Shown: positions 23,231 through 33,928, numbered from the stretch's first letter. The stretch: DNA of 38,489 nt from Vibrio ezurae NBRC 102218 (GCF_000467185.1 NZ_BATM01000055.1:1-38489); one strand, 5' to 3'. Program-made: numbers and translations. The notes: a model not told the origin generated them from the letters alone.

Positions 23231-24232
23231 CTATTTGATCTGATCGGCTAAATGACTGACCGCCAAGCCAAAATAATACGAACGATTCCACTTCATCAGC
23301 ACCTGATAATTGTTGTACACCAAGTAGGCGCGCCCTGAAGGTGAATCTGGCGCAATGAGCCATGCCTTAATTGGCGTAGTGAGTGTCGGTAAAGCGTGCC
23401 CTTGCAGGTTCCGTACCCCTAAAGCTTGCCACTCTTGCAGTGTTTTTCCTTGATGCGACTTTAAGCCAAATAACGATTTATCTAAAGTTGTCGTTAAGGT
23501 GACTTGTCGTCCCCAAGTGTAGGTATTATCCCAACCAAAGGTGTGTAAATAATTGGCTGCGGATGCAAACACATCTTGCTTGTTACCCCAAATATTTTTG
23601 CTGCCATCACCGTTACCATCCGCGGCGTATTTTAAAAATGAACTGGGCATAAACTGCGGTTGCCCCATCGCGCCCGCCCATGAACCTTTCATATTGGCGG
23701 CGCTAATATGCCCTTGATCTAAAATGGTTAACGCAGACATCAGTTCACTGCGGAAAAAGGACTCTCGACGCCCCTCATAAGCCATGGTAGATAACGCATC
23801 AATCACATTGTATCCGCCGGTAAGCGCACCAAAATTACTTTCTACACCCCACAACGCCACAATAAAACGAGGTTGAACGCCATATTGTGCGCCAATGCGT
23901 TCTAATTCAGTTTGATATTGGCGGTATTTTTGATTGGCTTGCCTTACCTTCCATTGTGGTACGGCGCGAGGAAGATACGCATCCAACGTGATCTTATTTT
24001 CAGGTTGTGAACGATCAGCGGAAATCGCCCTAGGTTTAAACTGCACATTTTGAAACGCACTATCAACCGTTTTAGAGGTGATGCCTTGCTCTAAGGCCGC
24101 TGTTTTTAAATTTTTAACATAGCTATCAAAACTAATATCACGTCCAGAAACCTGATCATTGGCAGACACAAACAGGCTGTTTGCCAATAACATCAGACCA
24201 AGGCGCTTTTTACACTTAAATATCCTTATCAT
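23231..24232 (-). CDS. Lytic murein transglycosylase, MltB family (SLT_2)
   Basis: A 333-aa periplasmic enzyme that cleaves the glycan strands of peptidoglycan, leaving 1,6-anhydro ends. The N-terminus (MIRIFKCKKRLGLMLLANSLFVSAND) is a signal peptide without a lipobox Cys, so it is probably soluble, unlike lipoprotein MltB. The catalytic Glu131 lies in WGVESNFG, and the SLT_2 signatures GSWAGAMGQPQFMPSSF and DGNGDGSKNIW follow. The C-terminus matches the usual LMKWNRSYYFGLAVSHLAD. GAGG precedes the ATG. It lies 24 bp after ycgL, probably in one operon with it. Confidence 0.93.
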   Translation of the reverse strand: MIRIFKCKKRLGLMLLANSLFVSANDQVSGRDISFDSYVKNLKTAALEQGITSKTVDSAFQNVQFKPRAISADRSQPENKITLDAYLPRAVPQWKVRQANQKYRQYQTELERIGAQYGVQPRFIVALWGVESNFGALTGGYNVIDALSTMAYEGRRESFFRSELMSALTILDQGHISAANMKGSWAGAMGQPQFMPSSFLKYAADGNGDGSKNIWGNKQDVFASAANYLHTFGWDNTYTWGRQVTLTTTLDKSLFGLKSHQGKTLQEWQALGVRNLQGHALPTLTTPIKAWLIAPDSPSGRAYLVYNNYQVLMKWNRSYYFGLAVSHLADQIK

Positions 24233-24256
24233 AGTGTTGCCTCTCTACAAATTGTG

Positions 24257-24544
24257 TTATTCAGCGCGATCACCTTGCTGTTTTTTGCGTAGTTTGTAAT
24301 TTTCCAGTTCATTTTCTACCGGAGGTGGCAGTTGCAAGAAGTAGCCATCTTCAATTAATGATGCTTTGACTTTTGCCACATCTACAGTCGCAAGATCGCG
24401 CTTGGCCAAGTTAACAACCATTACCATGGTAGGTTTACCAAACATTTCCATCAATTGATCTGGGACAGAAGAGAAATCATCTTTTTTGGTAATGTAAAGA
24501 TACATACCTTGTTTTTTGTTACTTTTATAAATTGCACAAATCAT
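24257..24544 (-). CDS. ycgL: YcgL domain protein
   Basis: A 95-aa protein of the YcgL family, small cytoplasmic proteins of gammaproteobacteria of uncertain function, often beside the min genes. The signature [18 protein letters not shown] and the following [15 protein letters not shown] and GYFLQLPPP segments are typical. AAGG 7 bases before the ATG. It is divergent from minC and cotranscribed with the transglycosylase gene. Confidence 0.93.
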   Translation of the reverse strand: MICAIYKSNKKQGMYLYITKKDDFSSVPDQLMEMFGKPTMVMVVNLAKRDLATVDVAKVKASLIEDGYFLQLPPPVENELENYKLRKKQQGDRAE

Positions 24545-24644
24545 ATATGGCCTTGATCTATTGGGTTCATATCTTATCTTAAGTAGTTAAAACAGAGTTT
24601 TTAAAGACTTAAGCTGATTTTGAGTCTAAAACTAATATTTGACA

Positions 24645-24658
24645 ACAAGTTTACTTGT
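24645..24658. promoter_or_regulatory. Short palindrome in the ycgL-minC intergenic region
   Basis: ACAAGT-TT-ACTTGT lies next to a TTGACA box (24639-24644). It may be an operator over a minC promoter, but I see no good -10 at the right distance. Confidence 0.3.
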
Positions 24659-24722
24659 CGAGTGTCGCTTCGATGGATAACATGACAAGTAATTGTTTGA
24701 TTATATGCCAAGGCTAGCTTCG

Positions 24723-25385
24723 ATGTCTCAAACTCCAGACTTAAAGGGAACCAGTTTTCCACTCACTGTGCTTCATATGTATGAACACAGCACTGCTTCA
24801 GCAATTTGTTACTTGGATGAGAAAGTAGCCAAAGCTCCAGCTTTTTTTAAATCGGCGCCATTAGTGATTAATTTATCACAAGCCAGTTCCGAGTTAGATC
24901 TGGTACAGCTAAAGCAAGGTATTATTAACATTGGGATGGTTCCTGTCGGTGTGACTGAATGTGCGGATAAACATTTAGAAAAATGCGCTAGAGAAGCAGG
25001 GCTTGCAGTGATGACAGGCACAAATCGACCTGACAAAGCACCTGTAGAAATAACGCCAAGTAAGATTATTCGTAACCCTGTGCGTTCAGGACAGCAAATT
25101 TATGCAAAAGACAGCGATCTTATTATCCTCAATCACGTCAGTGCTGGCGCAGAGGTTATCGCTGATGGCAACATTCATATTTATGGCACGTTACGCGGAC
25201 GCGCTCTAGCAGGAGCAAGTGGGCAAGACGCATCAATAATTTGTCATAACATGCAAGCCGAATTAGTTTCTATCGCTGGGAACTATTGGCTTAGCGAACA
25301 AATCGAATCTCACTACTGGGGAGAGCAAGTGATCTTAAGTTTGACGGATCAAACTCTGCACTGTGACTTTCTCAACATTAAATAA
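24723..25385 (+). CDS. minC: Septum site-determining protein MinC
   Basis: A 220-aa inhibitor of FtsZ ring assembly, acting at the cell poles with MinD. The N-terminal FtsZ-binding domain (1 to about 105) is followed by a beta-helical C-terminal domain with [16 protein letters not shown] and [17 protein letters not shown]; the RSGQ surface contacts MinD. The start at 24723 gives the family N-terminus MSQTPDLKG; an upstream TTG at 24693 is in frame but has no support. First gene of the minCDE operon; minD follows after 17 bp. Confidence 0.96.
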   Translation: MSQTPDLKGTSFPLTVLHMYEHSTASAICYLDEKVAKAPAFFKSAPLVINLSQASSELDLVQLKQGIINIGMVPVGVTECADKHLEKCAREAGLAVMTGTNRPDKAPVEITPSKIIRNPVRSGQQIYAKDSDLIILNHVSAGAEVIADGNIHIYGTLRGRALAGASGQDASIICHNMQAELVSIAGNYWLSEQIESHYWGEQVILSLTDQTLHCDFLNIK

Positions 25386-25402
25386 AGGATAAAGGATAAA
25401 GT

Positions 25403-26215
25403 ATGGCACGTATCATTGTTGTCACTTCAGGAAAAGGCGGCGTAGGGAAAACCACCTCTAGTGCTGCTATTGCATCGGGTCTTGCCCTGCAAGGTAAGAA
25501 GACCGCGGTTATCGATTTTGATATAGGCCTGAGAAACTTAGACCTTATTATGGGTTGTGAGCGTCGAGTTGTTTATGATTTCGTTAACGTTATCAATGGT
25601 GAAGCAACGCTTAATCAAGCGCTGATTAAAGACAAACGTACAGAAAATCTATTTATTCTTCCTGCATCGCAAACTCGTGACAAAGATGCCCTTTCGAAAG
25701 AAGGCGTGCAACGCGTGTTTAACGAACTGGATGAAATGGAGTTTGACTTCATTATCTGTGACTCTCCAGCAGGCATCGAGCAAGGCGCGCTAATGGCACT
25801 TTACTTTGCTGATGAAGCGGTGGTCACCACAAACCCTGAAGTCTCCTCTGTTCGCGATTCAGACCGTATTTTAGGGATTCTTGACTCTAAGTCTCGCCGT
25901 GCTGAGCAAGATCTTGAACCGGTAAAAACTCATCTATTGCTGACTCGCTATCACCCTGCTCGCGTAACGCAAGGTGAAATGCTAAGTGTTGAAGATGTAG
26001 AAGAAATCCTACACATCAACCTACTGGGTGTTATCCCAGAAAGCCAAGCCGTACTAAACGCCTCTAACAAAGGTATTCCGGTGATCTTTGACGAGCAATC
26101 TGATGCAGGTATGGCTTACCACGACACTGTGCAACGTCTACTTGGTGAAGAAATTGAGTTTCGATTCCTAACCGAACCGAAGAAAGGTATCTTTAAGCGT
26201 CTATTTGGAGGTTAA
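25403..26215 (+). CDS. minD: Septum site-determining ATPase MinD
   Basis: A 270-aa ParA-type ATPase that binds the inner membrane in its ATP form, recruits MinC and oscillates under MinE control. The deviant Walker [15 protein letters not shown] (9-22) carries the signature Lys; switch and Walker B regions [10 protein letters not shown] and FIICDSPAG are present. The C-terminal amphipathic helix GIFKRLFGG is the membrane-targeting sequence. Start preceded by AAAGGAT. It ends 7 bases before minE. Confidence 0.98.
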   Translation: MARIIVVTSGKGGVGKTTSSAAIASGLALQGKKTAVIDFDIGLRNLDLIMGCERRVVYDFVNVINGEATLNQALIKDKRTENLFILPASQTRDKDALSKEGVQRVFNELDEMEFDFIICDSPAGIEQGALMALYFADEAVVTTNPEVSSVRDSDRILGILDSKSRRAEQDLEPVKTHLLLTRYHPARVTQGEMLSVEDVEEILHINLLGVIPESQAVLNASNKGIPVIFDEQSDAGMAYHDTVQRLLGEEIEFRFLTEPKKGIFKRLFGG

Positions 26216-26222
26216 TTGCTCT

Positions 26223-26483
26223 ATGTCTCTATTAGAATTTTTCCGACCTAAAAAGAAATCGACGGCCAACGTTGCCAAAGAACGTTTACAGATCATCGTT
26301 GCTGAGCGCCGTAGCCACGACGATCCAGCACCCTCTTACTTACCTGAACTTAAAGCGGATATTCTGCGTGTGATCAGTAAGTATGTGGAAGTCGAACCGG
26401 ATATGGTGAACGTTTCTTTTGAACAAAAGGACGACGATATTTCAGTGCTAGAGCTCAACGTTAAACTTCCTGAAGAAGAATAG
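26223..26483 (+). CDS. minE: Cell division topological specificity factor MinE
   Basis: An 86-aa protein that stimulates MinD ATPase and drives Min oscillation. The N-terminal [13 protein letters not shown] is the membrane-contact segment; [16 protein letters not shown] is the MinD-binding helix; the rest is the dimerisation domain. I start at the ATG at 26223, with GGAGG inside the end of minD as the ribosome-binding site; an upstream in-frame TTG at 26205 overlaps minD and is unlikely. Confidence 0.97.
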   Translation: MSLLEFFRPKKKSTANVAKERLQIIVAERRSHDDPAPSYLPELKADILRVISKYVEVEPDMVNVSFEQKDDDISVLELNVKLPEEE

Positions 26484-26510
26484 CGTAAGCCAAATCAGTA
26501 GCACCATGAA

Positions 26511-26546
26511 GAGAAAGGCGATGAATATTCATCGCCTCTTTTTTAT
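26511..26546. terminator. Bidirectional terminator between minE and rnd
   Basis: GGCGATGAAT / ATTCATCGCC, a perfect 20-base palindrome (26517-26536) flanked by AGAGAAA on one side and TCTTTTTTAT on the other, so it works for both convergent genes. Confidence 0.88.
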
Positions 26547-26567
26547 CTTAAGTTTTAGCGGCTCATT

Positions 26568-27686
26568 TTACTTTAGTTTTTCTAGTAATTTATCGCCCAA
26601 TAACGGCTTGCGCCAACCTTGCATTAAATCAGGCGTCGACTCAACCGCTTGATTCTTTCGCCAAACCCAAGAAATCAACTGATTAACTTGCTTTTTTGAG
26701 GCTAAAAATTCAGGAGCAAGGTGCGACTGTTTCACCACCTTATTCACTTCGTCTTTTAACACTTTGAATGTTTGCTTATAAGTAGGCAAATCCACCAAAC
26801 GATCCACCTTTTGTGGCCACTCTGACTCTGGCGTAGCTTGTGCTTTACGTACAATGTTAGCAATCACTGCACTGTAACGACGCACTGAGCGTACATCACA
26901 CTGCTGACGCTCCATTTCACGGCTAGAGGTTAAGTTAAAACGAGCTACCGTTAATAAATCGGCTTCTTTAAATACAAAGTTAAGCGCCAAATCTTTACGC
27001 AATGCCATTTCATAGCGCCAAGTGGCTAATGGCTTGAGTACACTAAGTTGTTTCGGTGACAACTGCCAAGCCCCTTTAATATCTAAATAGGCTTTTTCTG
27101 GTTCGTGATGACGAATGCGTTTAGACACTTGCAGCTCTGATTCTTGCAATGCATCACCCCAATAGCCTGACTCTTGCAGCGACGCTTGCAGCTTGTCAAA
27201 TAGAGGCTGAAGGTAAAAAACATCCGCTGCCGCATAGTCTAATTGTTTCGGCGTAAGCGGTCTTGCCAACCAATCAGTACGCGCTTCACTCTTATCTAAC
27301 TCAACCGACAAATATTCATTCACAAGGCTCGCAAAGCCGGTAGACAGTCCGTGACCTAAAAATGCCGCCATCACCTGAGTATCAACCATTGGTGTCGGAA
27401 TCGTTTGGAAGTGATGCTGGAACACTTCGATATCTTCACCGCAAGCATGCAACACTTTAAGTAAATCTTGGTCTTGCAGCAGTTCAACCATTGGCGTGAT
27501 ATCGTCAATGACAGAGGTATCAATTAGGCTCAGAAGCTCACCGTCGTACATTTGTACTAGGCCAAGCTGAGGGAAAAACGTGCGGGTACGCACAAACTCA
27601 GTATCCAACATAACGGCTGATTTCTGTCGTGCTTGATGACACGCTTGTGCCAGAGTTTGAGTGTCTGTGACTATCTGATAATTCAA
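26568..27686 (-). CDS. rnd: Ribonuclease D
   Basis: A 372-aa 3'-5' exoribonuclease that trims tRNA precursors and other structured RNAs. The DEDDy active site is visible: Asp28 and Glu30 in LDTEF, Asp85 in CGEDIEVF, and Tyr151 with Asp155 in YAAADVFYL. An HRDC domain follows at about 210-290. The start is TTG, giving MNYQ as in E. coli, where rnd is also known to start with UUG; AGGG lies 11 bases upstream. It lies 123 bp after fadD on the same strand. Confidence 0.95.
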   Translation of the reverse strand: MNYQIVTDTQTLAQACHQARQKSAVMLDTEFVRTRTFFPQLGLVQMYDGELLSLIDTSVIDDITPMVELLQDQDLLKVLHACGEDIEVFQHHFQTIPTPMVDTQVMAAFLGHGLSTGFASLVNEYLSVELDKSEARTDWLARPLTPKQLDYAAADVFYLQPLFDKLQASLQESGYWGDALQESELQVSKRIRHHEPEKAYLDIKGAWQLSPKQLSVLKPLATWRYEMALRKDLALNFVFKEADLLTVARFNLTSSREMERQQCDVRSVRRYSAVIANIVRKAQATPESEWPQKVDRLVDLPTYKQTFKVLKDEVNKVVKQSHLAPEFLASKKQVNQLISWVWRKNQAVESTPDLMQGWRKPLLGDKLLEKLK

Positions 27687-27809
27687 AATGCTTTATACCC
27701 TAATTAAAACGCCCCCACATTGCATGTGCCAATAGCATCTGCTTAGTGAGGGCTTATGTTCCGTATCGGTTTATACTATAACGGGTTTACCGCAATAACT
27801 AGTTTATCA

Positions 27810-29492
27810 CTATGCCGATTTTTCGGTTTCTGTTTCGCTACGAAGCTCACGACGCAAAATCTTACCGACATTGGTTTTCGGTAAATCGTCCATAAAGGTC
27901 ACGATCTTCGGTACTTTATAACCAGTAAGGTGCTGACGGCAATGGCTAATTAGCTCCTCTTTAGTCAAAGAAGGATCGCGCTTCACCACGCAAATCTTAA
28001 CCACTTCTCCCGAAACTTCATGCGGTTCACCAATGGCAGCCACTTCTAGTACTTTGCCGTGCAATGCAACCACATCTTCAATCTCATTTGGATAGACGTT
28101 AAATCCTGAAACCAAAATCATATCTTTCTTGCGATCAACAATGTGTAAGAAGCCTTCTTCGTCAAACTTAACCACATCACCTGTTGATAACCAACCGTCT
28201 TGCGAAATCACTTCACGCGTGGCTTCAGGACGTTGCCAATATCCTTGCATAACCTGAGGGCCGCGTACTTGCAACTCTCCCACTTCGGTATTTGGCAGTA
28301 CTTCACCTTCGTCGTTTACTATGCGCACTTCGGTAGAGGGTACAGGTAGACCAATTGAGCCGTTGTAATCACTCATGTCGTGTGGACACCCTGATACCAG
28401 TGGTGAACATTCAGTCAAGCCATAACCTTCTAGCAAAAAGACACCTGTGGTCTTTTTCCATTTATCCGCCACAACTTTTTGTACCGCCATACCACCGCCA
28501 ACGGACAAATGCATGTGGCTAAAGTCAAGCTCATGGAAGTCTTCGTTATTGACCAAAGCATTAAACAAGGTATTTACGCCAGTAATCGCCGTAAAAGGCA
28601 CTTTCTTCAGTTCTTTAACAAAAGTCGGGATATCACGAGGGTTCGTAATCAGCAAGTTATTCGCACCCAACTCTAAGAACAATAGTCCATTTACCGTCAG
28701 TGCAAAGATATGGTAAAGCGGCAGTGCCGTTACAACTAACTCTTTGCCTACTTCAAGCTTACCTAGGTAAGCCCCTTTTGCTTGCAGTACGTTAGCAACC
28801 ATATTGCGGTGTGTCAGCACTGCGCCTTTTGCCACACCAGTCGTGCCGCCCGTGTATTGCAAGAAGGCAATGTCTTCACCGCTTAAGAACGGTTTTACGT
28901 ATTGCAGGCGACGGCCTTTATACAGTGCTTTTCTAAAAGAGATTGCGCCAGGCAGGTCATACTTAGGTACCATGCCTTTCACGTATTTCACGACAAAATC
29001 AACCACAGTGCCTTTCGCTCTAGGTAACATTTGTCCTAGGCTAGTCAGAACCACATTTTTCACCGATGTGTTATCTACAATTTGCTCTAACGTATTGGCA
29101 AAGTTGGATACGATAACAATGGTTTCCACCTGCGCATCATTGAGCTGATGTTCAAGCTCACGTGGGGTATACAAAGGATTTACGTTGACCGCGATACAAC
29201 CGGCACGCAATACGCCAAACAAAGCAATAGGGTATTGCAGCAAGTTTGGCATCATTAAGGCAACTCGGTCGCCTTTTTTCAGCTTTAATTCATTTTGCAG
29301 ATACGCGGCAAATGCACGACTTCTTTCTTCGAGTTTTCGGTAAGTCATTACCGAGCCCATATTAGTGAAAGCGGGCTGATCGGCAAATTTTTGCACGCTG
29401 TTTTCGAACATCTCGATCAAAGAAGAATAAGAATCTGGGTCGATCGTCTCTGGAACGTCAGAAGGATATCGAGAGAGCCAAGGTTTATTCAC
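27810..29492 (-). CDS. fadD: Long-chain fatty acid-CoA ligase
   Basis: A 560-aa adenylate-forming enzyme that activates imported long-chain fatty acids to acyl-CoA at the inner membrane for beta-oxidation. The AMP-binding P-loop [11 protein letters not shown] (213-223) is intact, followed by [13 protein letters not shown], the hinge region [14 protein letters not shown] and the FACS signature [21 protein letters not shown]. The C-terminal catalytic Lys lies in [15 protein letters not shown]. The start is GTG with AGGAG 7 bases upstream. Upstream there is a TATAAT (29527-29522) without a good -35 and no clear FadR operator. Confidence 0.96.
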   Translation of the reverse strand: MNKPWLSRYPSDVPETIDPDSYSSLIEMFENSVQKFADQPAFTNMGSVMTYRKLEERSRAFAAYLQNELKLKKGDRVALMMPNLLQYPIALFGVLRAGCIAVNVNPLYTPRELEHQLNDAQVETIVIVSNFANTLEQIVDNTSVKNVVLTSLGQMLPRAKGTVVDFVVKYVKGMVPKYDLPGAISFRKALYKGRRLQYVKPFLSGEDIAFLQYTGGTTGVAKGAVLTHRNMVANVLQAKGAYLGKLEVGKELVVTALPLYHIFALTVNGLLFLELGANNLLITNPRDIPTFVKELKKVPFTAITGVNTLFNALVNNEDFHELDFSHMHLSVGGGMAVQKVVADKWKKTTGVFLLEGYGLTECSPLVSGCPHDMSDYNGSIGLPVPSTEVRIVNDEGEVLPNTEVGELQVRGPQVMQGYWQRPEATREVISQDGWLSTGDVVKFDEEGFLHIVDRKKDMILVSGFNVYPNEIEDVVALHGKVLEVAAIGEPHEVSGEVVKICVVKRDPSLTKEELISHCRQHLTGYKVPKIVTFMDDLPKTNVGKILRRELRSETETEKSA

Positions 29493-29623
29493 GTTATTAC
29501 TCCTGAGAAAAATAGTAGCGCATTATATACGACTATCAGGTTGAATTTATTTGTTTTATTACTATTCCACTACAAGATAGTAGGAATTTTGATATTCACT
29601 CAAACTTGAGTCACAAAAGCTCA

Positions 29624-30484
29624 CTATTTAGGCAAAATCAGCTCAAAAATTGAGACTGCTACTTGGTGTGGTGACGTGTAATGGCAATGGTGTCCACCTT
29701 TCACCTGCACAATTTGAGTGTGTGAAGCACAATGCACGTCTAAATCCTTAAAGCCGCTTTCACCCAAAATAAGTAAGTTGGAGTTGGGCAATGCCTCAAT
29801 GACCTGCTGTGCATGGCGCTGCGACATACGATATAACGACTGTGCTTTAAGTTTATTGTCATGTCGCCATTGCCAGCCTTTTTCACAATGCAGGCTGTCT
29901 CGCTCCACCAGCGGGGCAATTTGAGCTGGGGTCAAGCCATATCGCGCGGCGCGTAAGTCTCGCATCTCATCGATGCTATTAAAATACCGTTGTGGCTTTT
30001 GCATGAGCCACTGACGACTGATCACCCCTTTCCTCAATCGCTGTAACGCATTGTTCTCTGGCTCTGAAATAGGGCCATAACCTTCTATTTGCACTAGATG
30101 ATCAATATGCTCAGGAAATGCCGCGCTGTAGCAACTGGCCACCAGTGCGCCTAAAGAATGTCCAATCAATACCAAAGGGCATGAGCTGTGTGATTTAAGC
30201 TCTTCTTTAAGCTGCATCACGACTTGGTGCAGCACATCAATATAATCGTGGAAAGGATAGAACCCGTCTCTAGCATGAGAGCTTAAACCGTGACCAGGAA
30301 GATCCAGCGCCACCAACTTTAGATTAGGGTTGTGTGCCTGTATTTCTTTTAATAGAGGGGTAAACGATGCGGCGTTGTCTAGCCAACCGTGCACAAATAA
30401 CAGGCACTTTGTTGCGTTTTCAGGCTCATAAGAGAGTGCGGATAACACGTACTCACGAACCTGAAAAGTCTGCTCTTCAAACAC
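29624..30484 (-). CDS. Alpha/beta hydrolase
   Basis: A 286-aa hydrolase of the alpha/beta fold. The oxyanion-hole region FVHGWLDNAASF (about 31-42), LDLPGHGLSSH and the nucleophile elbow GHSLG (108-112) are clear, and the catalytic His lies in VKGGHHCHYT near the C-terminus. Substrate unknown; likely a cytoplasmic esterase or lipase-type enzyme. I start at the GTG at 30484, which overlaps the stop of the slp gene (TAGTG), a typical coupled junction. The frame stays open to a TTG at 30562 inside slp, but that would translate a shadow of the slp 3' end. Confidence 0.85.
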   Translation of the reverse strand: MFEEQTFQVREYVLSALSYEPENATKCLLFVHGWLDNAASFTPLLKEIQAHNPNLKLVALDLPGHGLSSHARDGFYPFHDYIDVLHQVVMQLKEELKSHSSCPLVLIGHSLGALVASCYSAAFPEHIDHLVQIEGYGPISEPENNALQRLRKGVISRQWLMQKPQRYFNSIDEMRDLRAARYGLTPAQIAPLVERDSLHCEKGWQWRHDNKLKAQSLYRMSQRHAQQVIEALPNSNLLILGESGFKDLDVHCASHTQIVQVKGGHHCHYTSPHQVAVSIFELILPK

Positions 30485-31035
30485 TACTCTACGCTCTGGA
30501 TAACTTGTCCAGTGGTTGGACCGTAACCATAGCGAGCTTGACGACAATGTAATGAACGACAAGGAAAGCCATTAATCGGCTGGTCGTACACAATCACTTT
30601 TTCACGAATTTGCCACAAGTGATAACCCGAGGCTTTCATCACAGGAAAGCGATAGTTGAACTCCCCTACTTTCCCCTCTTCAATGCCATCTGCTTTGCCT
30701 AACACAGTGACCAAACGACCTTCAGAAAAAGTAGTGGGATCGACAAACCCATCAATATAAGCCACAAATCGTCCTTGAGGTTCGACATTGATATCCGGTT
30801 TCCCGCCGCTATTAATCGGCAAATTCACTAACTCTAAACGTGTCTTACTTTCAAGGTTAGTGACTTTTGCAATCACGCCGCCAAGGCGCAGCTCAGCGGT
30901 ATCGCCTTGCTCGTCATTAAGCCAAGTATCGTAGTCTGTGACTACCGCATCGTTTTTCGAGACTAGGGCTTCGGGCAATGAGCTACAACCCGCCATTATC
31001 GCCCCCAAAATCAACACACTTAAAAATCTAAACAT
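30484..31035 (-). CDS. Slp-family outer membrane lipoprotein
   Basis: A 183-aa lipoprotein of the Slp/YeaY family, associated with starvation and stress in enterobacteria. The signal peptide MFRFLSVLILGAIMAGC ends with a lipobox (MAGC), and Ser at +2 favours the outer membrane. The Slp-type YDTWLNDEQ...ELRLGGVIAKVTNLESKTRLEL segment and EPQGRFVAYIDGFVDPTTF are present. I start at 31035 because GGGAGGT lies 3 bases before the ATG; an upstream in-frame ATG at 31062 would block the signal peptide. Cotranslated with the hydrolase. Confidence 0.9.
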   Translation of the reverse strand: MFRFLSVLILGAIMAGCSSLPEALVSKNDAVVTDYDTWLNDEQGDTAELRLGGVIAKVTNLESKTRLELVNLPINSGGKPDINVEPQGRFVAYIDGFVDPTTFSEGRLVTVLGKADGIEEGKVGEFNYRFPVMKASGYHLWQIREKVIVYDQPINGFPCRSLHCRQARYGYGPTTGQVIQSVE

Positions 31036-31085
31036 ACTACCTCCCTGTACTATACCAATCACTGTGATGTGGATGCGTCAGTGAT

Positions 31086-31787
31086 TTACTCACGACCCGG
31101 TAATTTTTTCCAAGCAACCTTGTCACGCAAATACACAGGAGACGCCTGCTCTGCGTCCATTTGATTACCGGCTTCTAACTCATGCTGTGCCAATACCACA
31201 ATATCTTGAGATTCAGGGTAAAGTACACCTGTTTCACTGCGTTGCAGATTAAGTGCGCTAAGCTCATCAGCATACGCTTCCCAACCTGTACCCACTTGCG
31301 CCCATACGTCGCTACTTTTAACGTCTTGTGCGACAAGTTGTTGTGGTGGAATGACACATTCAGCATCTTGAGTTTGCCATTTTCCGGACGCTAAACGGCT
31401 GTAACGCGCCCAGTACACCTCACTCATACGCGCATCAATTGCCGCGGCAACATGAGTGGCACCTTGAACGCGATACGCGCCTTGCGCCATGGCCTGCAAA
31501 GTAGACACGCCTAACATAGGTAAGTCCGCGCCAAACGCTAGCCCTTGTGCGATACCAATGCCAATTCTTACCCCAGTGAAGCTGCCCGGACCGCGACCAA
31601 ATGCTAACGCATCTAAATCCGTTAATTTAACGCCAGCATCCACCAGTAATTTATCAACCATAGGTAAGATCTTGGTGGTGTGCTCTCTAGGAGCCACTTC
31701 ACCGCTAAACAATACTTCGCCGTCAATCATAAGAGCGGCTGAACAAAATTCAGTGGAAGTATCTAGTGCTAGAATTTTTGCTTTCAT
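31086..31787 (-). CDS. tsaB: tRNA t6A37 synthesis protein TsaB
   Basis: A 233-aa member of the ASKHA fold and partner of TsaD and TsaE in adding threonylcarbamoyl to A37 of ANN-reading tRNAs. The N-terminal [14 protein letters not shown] and the motif [11 protein letters not shown] (64-74) are diagnostic. TsaB itself is a scaffold without catalysis. It lies 27 bp after yoaA, the usual gammaproteobacterial arrangement. Confidence 0.96.
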   Translation of the reverse strand: MKAKILALDTSTEFCSAALMIDGEVLFSGEVAPREHTTKILPMVDKLLVDAGVKLTDLDALAFGRGPGSFTGVRIGIGIAQGLAFGADLPMLGVSTLQAMAQGAYRVQGATHVAAAIDARMSEVYWARYSRLASGKWQTQDAECVIPPQQLVAQDVKSSDVWAQVGTGWEAYADELSALNLQRSETGVLYPESQDIVVLAQHELEAGNQMDAEQASPVYLRDKVAWKKLPGRE

Positions 31788-31814
31788 CTATTTCTCAGTT
31801 ATTCGTTGTGCTTA

Positions 31815-33752
31815 TTATGAGTCTGAAACGCTTTCATCGTTCCCTGACTGCAAAAAATGTATCGTATTTGATAGACTGCGGGTGCGCGGTATCGGCGGCA
31901 AACTGGATAAAAACATTTTGCCGTAATCACGAGTGACTAAACGATTATCACAGATAATCAACGCACCTTTATCGCTTTTGTCTCGAATTAGACGCCCAAC
32001 CCCCTGTTTTAATGCGATCACCGCATCTGGAAGTTGAACATCAAAAAAGGGTTCACCGCCATTGAGCTTACAATCTTCAATGCGCGCTTTTAATAATGGA
32101 TCATCTGGGGCGGTAAAGGGTAATTTGTCAATAATAACACAGCTTAACGCATCACCTCTAACATCTATCCCTTCCCAAAATGCGCCCGTTGCCACCAGCA
32201 GTGCATCGCCTAATTCAGTAAACTCTTTTAGCAGTGCCTGTTTACTGCTTTCCCCTTGCATCAATACTGGAAACTCTAGACGCTGACGAAAGCGCTCAGT
32301 GAGATCTTTCATCATGGCATGTGAGGTGCATAGGCAAAAACAGCGCCCTTTGTTTGCTTCGATGACTGGCGTTAACATCGACACCAGTGTCTTCGCCATT
32401 TGCGGGCTGTTAGGTTCTGGTAAGTATCGTGGCACGCACAATCGGGCTTGAGACTGATAATCAAAGGGGCTGTTCAGCGCCAAACTGTGCTCAGTATTTA
32501 ATCCTAAGCGAGAGGTGAAGTAATGAAAGTCCCCAGACACCGAAAGAGTTGCCGAGGTGAATATCCAAGTGCCGCCGTGATTATCCACTTGCTCTTGAAA
32601 CTTGTTCGCCACCGATAACGGAGTGATGTTCAAAGAGAAATGACGAGGGGTGCACTCAAACCAATACGAATAGCCCATGATTGAGATATCACAAACTCGC
32701 GTCAGTCTATTTTGGATCTGGGTGGTGCGATCAAAAGCAGTATCGAGCAACTGACTTCGCCCCAAGGCCACTTTCAAGACTTCTCGGCACAAGGACAGCG
32801 CATCTTGCAAACGCTCGATTTCGCGTTGTACTTTGGGATTTTTTAATGCGTCACGCCAATTGCCACGAAAGCCCGGTTCACCTAATGCGAGGCGCATTTC
32901 AGAAGCTGAGCTGATTAATTTATCCGCCACTTTTTGCAACTGACGCATGTCTTTGGCTTCGGTGCGATAGCCAATTTCGATGTCTTTAGCTAAATCGGCA
33001 ATTTGCTTGGAGCTCATCGACTGCCCAAAGTATTGGCTGGCAATATCTGGAATTTGATGCGCTTCATCGAAAATAAACACTTCTGCCTCTGGCAATAATT
33101 CACCAAAGCCGGTTTCTTTAACCGCCATATCCGCTAAAAACAGGTGGTGATTGACCACCACTAAATCCGCTTCTAAGGCTTTAGCGCGCGCTTTAAAAAC
33201 AAAACACTCGTTAAAACTTGGGCACTCTTTACCAAGACAGTTTTCATTGGTCGAAGTGATATCTGGGATCACCTTACTGTCTTCGGCCAAGTCTTCACAC
33301 TCACCCAGATCGCCACTTTGAGTCGAAGACGACCAAGAGCGCACTTTAACTAGCTGACTCAACAGTTGCGGGTCAGAATCGTGGCTATGACTTTCCACCA
33401 GCTGACGGCTTAATCGGTCTAAGCACAGGTAATTGGAGCGACCCTTTAGCAATGCAATACGCCCCGTAAAGCCTAGCGCGTCTTTCATTAGCGGCAGGTC
33501 GCGGTGATACAACTGCTCTTGCAGGTTTTTTGAACCCGTTGAGACTATGGTTTTTTTACCACTTAATAACGCAGGCGCTAGGTAAGCAAAGGTTTTACCC
33601 GTACCCGTGCCCGCTTCCACCACCAGCTGACTTTGTTCTTTGATGGCTTGCACGACACTTTGCGCCATACGCGTTTGCTCATCCCTTGGCTGAAAACCAG
33701 AGATTGCTTTACCAAGAGCGCCATCGCGAGAAAAAACCGTGCTGATATTCAA
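31815..33752 (-). CDS. yoaA: DinG-family ATP-dependent DNA helicase YoaA
   Basis: A 645-aa XPD-like 5'-3' helicase with an iron-sulphur cluster, involved in replication repair in E. coli (with HolC). Walker A EAGTGTGKT (46-54) and DEAH (229-232) are intact. The four cluster cysteines are visible: Cys110, Cys172, Cys177 and Cys183. Motif VI is in KQGVGRLIRDKSDKGAL. The start is TTG (33752), preceded by AAAGG; the resulting N-terminus FSRDGALGKAISGFQPRDEQ fits the family. Confidence 0.94.
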   Translation of the reverse strand: MNISTVFSRDGALGKAISGFQPRDEQTRMAQSVVQAIKEQSQLVVEAGTGTGKTFAYLAPALLSGKKTIVSTGSKNLQEQLYHRDLPLMKDALGFTGRIALLKGRSNYLCLDRLSRQLVESHSHDSDPQLLSQLVKVRSWSSSTQSGDLGECEDLAEDSKVIPDITSTNENCLGKECPSFNECFVFKARAKALEADLVVVNHHLFLADMAVKETGFGELLPEAEVFIFDEAHQIPDIASQYFGQSMSSKQIADLAKDIEIGYRTEAKDMRQLQKVADKLISSASEMRLALGEPGFRGNWRDALKNPKVQREIERLQDALSLCREVLKVALGRSQLLDTAFDRTTQIQNRLTRVCDISIMGYSYWFECTPRHFSLNITPLSVANKFQEQVDNHGGTWIFTSATLSVSGDFHYFTSRLGLNTEHSLALNSPFDYQSQARLCVPRYLPEPNSPQMAKTLVSMLTPVIEANKGRCFCLCTSHAMMKDLTERFRQRLEFPVLMQGESSKQALLKEFTELGDALLVATGAFWEGIDVRGDALSCVIIDKLPFTAPDDPLLKARIEDCKLNGGEPFFDVQLPDAVIALKQGVGRLIRDKSDKGALIICDNRLVTRDYGKMFLSSLPPIPRTRSLSNTIHFLQSGNDESVSDS

Positions 33753-33928
33753 AAAAAGCCTTTAGATCCGTTTTGTGCATCAAAAAATAATTATGTCAGC
33801 TTTTAGGCGCAGGTGCGATACCCGACAGCATAAGCGGATCAATTTGCAAGCTAGACGATAATTCGATACTGTCAAGAATGAGGATGAAAAATCATCAATC
33901 ATTATCAACCTGTTATCAAAGAGTTATC

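Noticed and set aside
30485..30562. Upstream TTG start for the alpha/beta hydrolase
   Set aside because: The extra 26 codons overlap the slp gene in another frame; the TAGTG junction at 30484 is a better coupled start.
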